Assembly (NCBI RefSeq): GCF_035046485.1
Contig: NC_085137.1
Coordinates: forward strand, 248,719,233-248,783,232
Source of the DNA: Aedes albopictus
Taxonomy: Eukaryota > Arthropoda > Insecta > Diptera > Culicidae
Length of the DNA stretch: 64,000 nucleotides
Direction: 5' to 3'
The notes under the pieces were generated by a model, which saw nothing but the letters and a program-made list of their open reading frames with translations, was not told the DNA's origin and ran no database searches. Position numbers and translations under genes: made by a program. Below are positions 56,483 through 64,000 of the stretch, piece after piece; positions within the stretch are counted from its first letter, which is position 1; each line of letters starts with the position of its first letter.

Positions 56483-57636
56483 TTAAACGAACACTTTAGC
56501 TATTGCATCAGCACCTGCACTAGCAATATACGGCTTCGAAGGATGAAATGCAACGTCCAATATACTTTCGTCGAACTTTTTACGATGGGCCGTGATCTCC
56601 TGCACGCACGTCTTGTTGTCCATGTGCCACAGCCGGATGGAGCAATCGTGCGACCCGGACAGCAGATACAACCCGTGCGCGTCGATGGCCAAACTGGTGA
56701 CCGCGTCCAGATGGGCCACCATCGAGTGAATCAACGACCCGGTGGTGTTGTCCCAGAACCGGATGTGCCGATCCTCGTGGGCCGTGATCGTTATCGGTAG
56801 CGTCGGATGGCTGATCACTTTGTTAATGTGTTTTCCTACGTTGCCGGTCATCTCCTGACTGGCCTCCAGTTTCACTACCTGCCTTCCGGTTTCCGTATCG
56901 TAGATTAAACAATGCGTACTACTGTAGGCGACCACTATTCTGTCGGTTTGATCGCGGACGAAATCCACCGACGTCGGGATACCCTCCGCTTCCGACGTGA
57001 ATGTGTTGTTCAGCTGTGGAATCTTACCGGAAGGTGTCCACAACTTGACCGTTCCATCAGCGGAACACGACACCAGGCTGTTTTTCGTGTGGTTCACCGC
57101 TAGACCCCATACGGCGTTGGTGTGTCCGTCCAGCGTACATTTCATCACCTCCGGGTCATAGCTATCGTACGGATCAATGTTGTAGTTTGGCAGATTCCAA
57201 CAGTTGATCGCTCCGTCCAGACCACCCGAGTAGCACTGTTCACCGTTGGCGGACATTGCTAAACACAGCACCGGTCCGTTATGCGAACGGAACGTGTAGA
57301 GAGGCTCCACATCTAGACTAGCGGACTTTTTAGCTGGCACGGTTTTCTGCAGGTTCCACAGCTTTAGCGTGTGGTCCTCGGAGGCAGTTATAAGAACGGA
57401 CTCCTGCGGGTGGAACGCCAGCGCTCGGACACCGTCAAAGTGCGACCGTAGCGTATATTTGGCGTTCCAGGTTTTGCGGTAGGGTTCCTTCGCGTTGGAC
57501 ACCTCGTACGTCGATTCGGCCTCATTGTTGACTGTTAGTTGCGCTAGCTCACCCAGTCCGAGGGAGGAGTCAACCTCCTCGTCACTGGTGATTCCCGGTA
57601 TCGTAGGGTGACGTGGTATGGCGGGTTTGTTGTAGC
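56483..57636 (-). CDS. Cka: Striatin (Connector of kinase to AP-1), last coding exon
   Basis: Striatins are regulatory B-type subunits and scaffolds of the PP2A-containing STRIPAK complex, linking phosphatase, Mst/Hippo-type kinases and Mob4. This exon begins after an acceptor ATTCGCAG at 57637 in split phase and encodes 383 residues to the stop. It reads YNKPAIPRHPTIPGI, an acidic linker, then KTWNAKYTLRSHFDGVRALA and ITASEDHTLKLWNLQK. A WD40 propeller follows (blades recognisable by INCWNL, VKLWTP, IRFWD and IRLWH), ending ASAGADAIAKVFV exactly at the usual striatin C-terminus. The coiled-coil and caveolin-binding N-terminal exons are upstream on the minus strand, beyond 57637, and were not found in the window. 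The intron before this exon carries the 58284-61714 fold-back and RTE-type relics. Confidence 0.94.
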
Positions 57637-58862
57637 CTGCGAATGAATAACAGATATGGTTTGATTATTTATTATTTGGGGAAAGTAGGTAAGGTATGCA
57701 TAAAGAGGATTATGACCTAATCTACCGAAATGCTCTCTATTATACATTGAATATTATATGTTATCACAATTAAAGGCAATAAACGCCAAAATCTGCATGG
57801 TTAAGATAAGGAGCCGAGAGATTATAGCGCTTCAACATCTGTCACGTAAGAGCTATGGTACGGTAGTGAGTGATATAATTGCTGTTGTAGAAACTCATGC
57901 AAGTTGCAAAACCAATGGGATGATAAGGAAGTAGGGTTAGAGTTCTTATTTTCGGTAATCTGCTGCATTTGATGCAATAACACACTCTTTCGAAATTATC
58001 TGGAGCACTTAAGCGATTGTACGTCTTTTTCTGCGAATTGTGTGCGCACTATTTCCATTGATCCGGGCCCCACATGTAATTGTACTTGGCACCTTTTAAA
58101 AAACACCACCCCCGGCAAAAACTGTCGCTTGAGCCTTGTTATTCAGCAGTTGAGCACTATAATTGGAGGGAAAACAGATCCCGTAGTTTTCGGAAATGTA
58201 AGCCCAAGCCAAGTTCCAAGGGTTAGTGGGTTGATGTCAGACCCTGCGAACCAGCCGTAAAACGATAAGCAATGAAAAGTTAACCTTTCAGTACTCGCGC
58301 CAACTTTTGTAACGCGAGCAGTCGCGCGTTGTACTTTGTACAACACCCATACATTCTGAAATATCTAAGGATCCTGATTGCTTAGAGGAGGACTGTCTTT
58401 GGCAAAGTTGTTGTAAATTTCATGGGCTACTTGATGCTGACAAAGTTGATTCGTAATACGTCCACTAGGCGGCGCTAGTGAGCAATATCATGTTATATCT
58501 TATATCTCAGGATCCTGATATCTTCGAAAGATGGTTTCTTCGACAAAGTTGTTTGGTATGTGAACGGCTTACAGATTATTGGCCGTTTAATTGGAAATTC
58601 CACCACTAGGCGGCGCCAGTGAGCAAATAAACTTTATATTCTATGTATCTCGGGATCCTGATTACTTAGAAAGATGGTGTCTTTGACAAAGTTGTTTGGT
58701 AGGTCAAGGACTTACGGATGATTCACAGTTTAATTTGAAATTTCATCACTAGGCGGCGCTAATGAGCAATTTCATGTTATATCTTATATCTCAGGATCCT
58801 GATGTCTTAGAAAGATGGTGTCTTCGGCAAAGTTGTTTGGTAGGTAAACGGCTTACAGATTA

Positions 58863-59819
58863 TAGGGTGTCCCAGAAAGTATGGGCACAACTTTGTATAG
58901 CGAAAATACAATCATTTTCTTAACAAACAACAATTTTTATATTTTTTTATTTTTATTCAAGGTATTTTAATTGATACCTGTGAAGAGATTATACATTAAA
59001 AAGGGTTTTTGTATGCAGAATGTTTAAAATGAAAAAAACATCTTTCAAAACTTCTGCACAAACTACCTTTTTACGGTTTTGCCAAATATCCGAATTCGAA
59101 ACATTTTTTTCGAATTTTTTCACATAATATATTCAAAAACATGTTTCCTCAGATGGTTGATTGAATTTTTTTTATAAAAATATGTTTTGCCCGTACGCAG
59201 GGGTATTTCAGAATTTCGAGAAAACGGGAAAATTCGCCTTTTCTATTTCTGGATAAGACATGTCCACAGACATTCGAGTTTTTAAACATGTTTTAACGAG
59301 AATAAAAATAATTCAATCTGCACTTCATAAAGCTGGGGCATTTATTTTACTTATAGTAAAATAAAAATGTTATTTTCTGCATGTTGTGATATATATTCAG
59401 ATGCTTGTTTTCATTTATTAGAAAAACGGGTTTTCAAAAATATTGATTTTGGTGTTTAAATTAATTTTTCAGGTTCAAAAGTATATGTCGTCAATTCAAA
59501 CTAAGGGTTGTATAATAGATACGCATATGGAAATACACGGAAATATTTTTTGAAATTTTTATCGAGCTTAATTTCATGCGTAGGCAACAATTTGTTAAGT
59601 GATGTTATTGAAAAATATAGCAATTTGTGCAGAAGCTTTAAAAGGTCTTTTAGGGAATGTTCTACCGCTTTCAAACAAAGTGTTAAATGCAAATTTTAGT
59701 GATTGGCATTTGATGTTAACATATTAAGGCAGGATATGTGTGAAAATAAAGTTTGTATATGCATCCATTCCCAAATGGCAGAGCTGCAAAGTTGTGCCCA
59801 TACTTTCTGGGACACCCTA
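58863..59819. mobile_element. 957-bp Tc1/mariner-type element, TA duplication
   Basis: TAGGGTGTCCCAGAAAGTAT and its inverse, flanked by TA. The empty sequence CAGATTATTGGCCG survives in the neighbouring array unit at 58573. The interior has no transposase frame. Confidence 0.9.
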
Positions 59820-61153
59820 TATTGGCCGTTTTATTGGAAATTCCACCACTAGGTGGCGCTAGTGAGCAAATAAACTTTGTATCCTATGTATCTCGGGAAC
59901 CCGATAACTTAGAAAGATGGTGTCTTCGACAAAGTTGTTTGGTAGGTCAAGTACTTACGGATGATTCTCAGTTTAATTTGAAATTTCATCACTTGGCAGC
60001 GCTAGTGAGCACGTAAACATTATATATTATGTATCTCTGGACCCTGATTACTTAGAAAGATAGTGTCTTCGACAAAGATGTTTGGTATATCAAGGGCTTA
60101 TAGATGAGTGATAGTTGCGCTAGTGAGCATGTGAATTTTTAATCTCTTGTAGCTCAGGATCCCGATTAAAAAGGCGCGGGACACCGTCTTCAGCCAGAGG
60201 CTGTACAGACTGAACAGAACTTAACACTAGACCATGGACACGACATACATTACATGCACCAGTGGATAGCATGGTGTAGTTAAAGCGCTTAGTAAAATAT
60301 TCAATATCTGACCATCGTATGTCAGTATACTCTATCTTAAGGTTGTCAATGTCACGGGATAAGTACATCCATCCTTTATCCATCAAACAACAATGTCGAA
60401 GACATCATCTTTCTAAGTAATCAGGATCTTGAGATATATCAGGCCAAACATTTCAATAGGTCCTATCTGCATTTTAGAGGCTCTCTTTGTTCACTTTCTC
60501 TTTCAATTATTGCAATGTAATGGTACACTTTTCAACTATTTTTTCAGTAAAAATCAAAAGACGATTGTTCAATGCAAGGAGATAATCATAATACAAATAA
60601 ACAGCTGAGATATTAACGAAAGAGAGGGAAACTAAAGAGAGACTCTCTTCTGCAGATAGGACCTTTAGACATGTTTGGGCTGATATGAGGTATAAAATGG
60701 GTATGCTCACTAGTGCCACCTGGATGTGAAATTGCACGTCATATTTGTCTTCATCAGTTAGTGTTTGATCTACTAAACAACTTTTCAGAAGACACCATCT
60801 TTCTAAGTAATCAGGGTCTTGAGACACATGAGTTATAAAATTTGAATACCCACTAGCGCCACCTAGATGTGGAGTTTCAAATCATACGGCTCTCCATCAG
60901 TTAGTGTTCGATCTACTAAACAACTTAGCTGAAGACATTATCTTTCTAAGTAATCAGGATCTCGAGATATATAAGTTACAATATTTGAGTACTCACTAGC
61001 GCCACCTGGATGTGGAATTCCACATCATACTTGTCTTCATCAGTTAGTGTTTGATCTACTAAACAACTTTGCAGAAGACATCATCTTTCTAAGTAATCAG
61101 GGTCCTGAGATGTATGAGTTATAAAATTTCAATGCCCACTAGCGCCACCTAGA

Positions 61154-61229
61154 CTACCGTGAATCGCATATCAGTCCCATCTTTGCTGGATTTCCTATGC
61201 AAATGGGACAAATATGCGATTCACGGCAG
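61154..61229. mobile_element. MITE family A, 76-bp mini copy
   Basis: CTACCGTGAATCGCATATC to its inverse, flanked by TAGA (61150-61153 and 61230-61233), inserted in an array unit whose empty form CACCTAGATGTGGAG is present at 60868. Confidence 0.9.
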
Positions 61230-61719
61230 TAGATGTGGAGTTTCAAACCATACGGCTCTGCATCAGTTAGTGTTTAACCAACCAAACAACTTTGCCGAAG
61301 ACATCATCTTCCTAAGTACTCAGGATCCTGAGTTATATGGGATATAAAAATTACATGCTCACTAGCGCCGCCTATCGGTTGAAATCTGAACTACTCAGGT
61401 CACCTCGCGTAGGCTCTTGATATCACAAGTAACTTTACCGAAGACACCATATTTCTAGATCATTTAGATTTTGAAATACACTAATTCACATTCAACTGTC
61501 TATCTTATCATATATAGTACGTTCTTCATAATGCGATTTTCAATTTTCCGCATTATAAGGAGTTATACTGTTTTCAAAAAAGGTCTTATAATATTGCAAA
61601 TAAGTTTCCTGTAGAATACATTCGGGTTTGACATCGATAGAAAAAATGGTTTCAAAGTAATAGTCGATAATTCTCATGTGTTGTACAAAGTACAACAGCG
61701 CAATTAACGGAAGGTTAAC

Positions 61720-61920
61720 CACATGAGAAAAGATACCAATGGCGACAAACACAGCGAAGAAAAAAGGCTTGCGATTGGGAAACACGATACGTGGAACTGC
61801 AGATCGCTTAGCTTTATCGGGAGCACTCGCACATCCGCACCCGCCGATATACTGAAGGAACGCCATTTCGGAATCCTTCAAGCAAGCTCTTGTTCTCAGC
61901 ATCTTATGGAATACTTAGGT
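61720..61920 (+). pseudogene. RTE-type endonuclease N-terminal relic
   Basis: Frames read RLAIGKHDTWNCRSLSF and APADILKERHFGILQASS, the N-terminal APE block (G-WN-RSL...) of the family seen at 43290-47500, then end. Possibly the separated 5' part of the copy at 63100. Confidence 0.6.
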
Positions 61921-62131
61921 AGTATATAGTTCATGGATAACTTAACATAGAATTGCACCTAACCCATCTCTGCAAGAGCAGAATTTGTCATGAGTTGATT
62001 AATTGGCATGTGTCCGATGAGGAGTCTCCAGTTGATCTTCTTTGCAATTTTTAAAAGACAACTACACCGTCTTCGGCCAGAGGCCGCACAGACTGAACAT
62101 TACTGACACTAGACAACGGACAATACACATA

Positions 62132-62601
62132 GGGTAGAAGCTTCAGTTTTGGCCATAGTGCGGTATTGAGCCTGTTGCGATATAAATCGGCGTAAATTTA
62201 TTTTTTACTAGTAGATCCTAATACAATATGATGATTACAGCTTTAAAAACCACACATTTTGATTAAAAACTGGAAGAAAAAAATATATTTCCTTAAAAAA
62301 TCTGCTCCCATATATCTATTTTGGCCAGGGTGATTCTAATTTGGCCACTCCCATAAGAAATACACGTGATTGGCCAAAATAGAAACCAAACTTAAGAATA
62401 TGGCCAAAACTGCGGCAGAGCTTCTATTTTGGCCAGTGCCACTTTTAATACAAAAATCAAGTATTGGCATGATTTCTGCATTTTTCCTTTAAAATATAGA
62501 TTGAAACCTTTCTTTTGACGCATTGGTTGTTTTCATAGGATTATTGATTATTTTTATAAAAATGATGTCCCTTAGACTGGCCAAAACCGGTGCCCGCACC
62601 C
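62132..62601. mobile_element. 470-bp TIR element, TA duplication
   Basis: GGGTAGAAGCTTCAGTTTTG and the inverse of GGGTGCGGGCACCGGTTTTG, TA at both ends. TTTTGGCCA boxes recur inside (near 62330, 62345, 62375, 62400 and 62430). Confidence 0.7.
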
Positions 62602-62684
62602 TAACACCCAGTGGCCCAGTCAGAATTCACACTCCGAGACACCTAAACGACTGACACCGCTAACCACTCGGCCACGAAGCCCAC
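62602..62684 (-). mobile_element. tRNA-like sequence, minus strand
   Basis: Minus strand reads GGGCTTCGTGGCCGAGTGG, an A-box-like start, with no clear B box. SINE head or tRNA relic. Confidence 0.4.
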
Positions 62685-63099
62685 AACCGAATTAGTATTC
62701 CTTCGCAATCCATGCGTATTCAGGCGTCCCTGCTCAACAAACTAGGGAACCTGCACTAATTGGTTGCGACCACATTTTATGGATAACTCGCTTCCATTGC
62801 TAATCCAAGCGAGTTGCATTGTAGTATACCATAACTATTGCTTTGAAAGAAGCTTGTCCTCTGCGGTCAGTGCGGACCGCAAGAGGTATTCCTGAATGGA
62901 ACTCGGATCTGTTCAAGTTCAAAATATCTTCGGATAAACCAGTCTTTTCTATAGCTACGAATCTCTAGTTTCTGTCCCGAGGATTGTAGCTACAGCATCG
63001 ATTTAGAGGCACTAAAAAGCTCTGCTTACTTTAAATCTCCAGGAGCAAACGAGGTTTTGTCTAATTTTTCTCCAGAGGGATTTGAGTATTTCAAACATA

Positions 63100-64000
63100 C
63101 GATGCTTGCTCGCCGCGTGACGTGAAAATTGTTGTCGGCGACATGAACGCGCAGGTAAAAAGGGAGGAAATGTACAGACCGGTAATCGGGCAAAACAGCC
63201 TGCACGCCGTATCGAATGATAACGGCCAGCGATGCGTAAACTTTGCAGCCTCCCGTGGTATGGTAGTCCGAAGCACCTTCTTCCCCCGCAAAGCCACCTG
63301 GAGATCACCCGACCATCAAACAGAAAACCAAATCGACCACGTTCTAATCGACGGTCAATTCTTCTCGGATATAACCAATTTCCGCACATACCGCAATGCG
63401 AATCATTGGTTATATCCGGATTACTACTTAGTCGCTGTATGCATGCGCTCAAAGCTTTCGACAGTTATAACCACGCGTCGAAGTCGAACGCCGCGGCTCA
63501 ACATCGAGCAGCTGCGTAACGTAGAAGTAGCTCAAGACTACGCGCAGCAGTTAGCAGTGGCCCTACCAACGGAAGAGCAGCTTGGCGCAGCTACACTTGA
63601 AGATGGCTGGAGCGACATCCGATCCGCCATAGGTAGTACCTCGGCTACAGCACTAGGCTTCGCGACTCCGAATCACAGAAACGACTGGTACGACGGCGAA
63701 TGTGAACAGTTGAAAAACGAGAAGAATGCAGCATGGGCGAGAATGATGCAACACCGTACGAGAGCGAATGAGGCACGTTACAGACAGGCGCGGAACAGGC
63801 AGAAGAAGCGCCAGAAGCAAGAACGAGATCGCGAAGCAATGGAAGAGCTGTACCGCGCTTAAGGACACACGAAAGTTCTACGAGAAGCTGAACCGCTCGC
63901 GCAGAGGCTTCGTGCCACAAGCCGACATGTGCCGAGATAATTACGGGAATATTCTCACGAGCGAACGTGAGGTGGTCGAGAGGTGGCGGCAGCATTACGA
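63100..64000 (+). pseudogene. RTE-type retrotransposon, endonuclease to linker, runs off edge
   Basis: The open frame 63122-63862 reads KIVVGDMNAQVKREE, RPVIGQNSLHAVSNDNGQR, AASRGMVVRSTFFP, ENQIDHVLIDGQFFS and, after the endonuclease, NDWYDGECEQLKNEKNAAWA, collinear with the linker at 47080-47000. The catalytic SDH region is replaced by NHWLYPDYYLV through a local inverted copy. After 63862 the frame shifts and continues (KFYEKLNRSRRGF) to the window edge. Same family as 43290-47500. Confidence 0.82.

Larger units (their letters stand above)
58284..61714. mobile_element. 3.4-kb TTAA-flanked fold-back with opposed tandem arrays
   Basis: TTAA at 58280-58283 and 61715-61718. Ends share CCTT(T/C)C and TTGTACTTTGTACAACAC. 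The left arm has about seven forward units of about 143 bases (CACTAGGCGGCGCTAGTGAG, GGATCCTGAT, GACAAAGTTGTTTGGTA); the right arm has about five units in reverse (CACTAGCGCCACCTAGATG). A central segment (60170-60390) has CACCGTCTTCAGCCAGAGGC, echoed at 62065. Two later MITEs lie inside. No transposase. Confidence 0.8.

Noticed and set aside
56468..56800. Plus-strand frame over Cka
   Set aside because: Antisense shadow of the WD40 exon.
1..64000. A bacterial-type defence or biosynthetic cluster
   Set aside because: All genes seen are spliced animal genes or transposons; there are no operons or prokaryotic signals.

Overview
The window is animal nuclear DNA, most likely from a culicine mosquito (probably Aedes). 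Three spliced host genes with insect-like protein sequences sit in a repeat-dense landscape. Genes are recognised by protein family from memory; no database search was run.

Host genes: (1) TMEM147 on the plus strand (580-1434, three exons). (2) A Rad21/Rec8-family kleisin on the minus strand, assembled here from seven exons between 30326 and 13863. It has the N-terminal kleisin domain, a mid-protein block like RAD21 and most of the C-terminal winged-helix domain. Its last exon was not found. Intron 3 is about 13.6 kb and full of transposons. It looks closest to the short meiotic C(2)M/Rec8 type. (3) The last coding exon of striatin (Cka) on the minus strand (56483-57636), carrying the WD40 propeller. 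The rest of that gene lies beyond 64000 or in exons I cannot see.

Layout: 1-1640 TMEM147; 1.9-9.6 kb MITEs, a broken P-element/THAP9-like transposase and an RTE-type fragment; 9.7-13.6 kb three transposons nested inside each other, the innermost a young copia-type element with gag and protease but no polymerase; 13.9-16.2 kb kleisin exons 4-7; 16.3-29.7 kb the giant intron (a CR1/Jockey-like retrotransposon, a SINE and many DNA-element relics); 29.9-30.3 kb kleisin exons 1-3; 31.6-32.0 kb a retrotransposon scrap; 32.0-39.0 kb a full-length Ty3/gypsy element with both LTRs, disabled by a MITE in integrase; 39-43 kb mostly unassigned DNA; 43.3-51 kb two RTE-type retrotransposon copies; two opposed copies of a 1.8-kb TIR element at 44.3-46.1 and 51.1-53.0 kb; 53-56.5 kb probable Cka 3' flank; 58.3-61.7 kb a TTAA-flanked fold-back with opposed tandem arrays; 61.7-64 kb more RTE-type sequence running off the right edge.

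The most informative feature is how often an empty site can be read from a second copy inside the same window. This fixes insertion boundaries and target-site duplications (2, 3, 4, 5 and 8 bp classes) without outside data. I found no convincing sign of a new host pathway. The unusual items are the polymerase-less copia element, the small membrane-protein ORF ahead of gag in the Ty3 element, the 4-bp-TSD MITE family and the spliced P-element relic.
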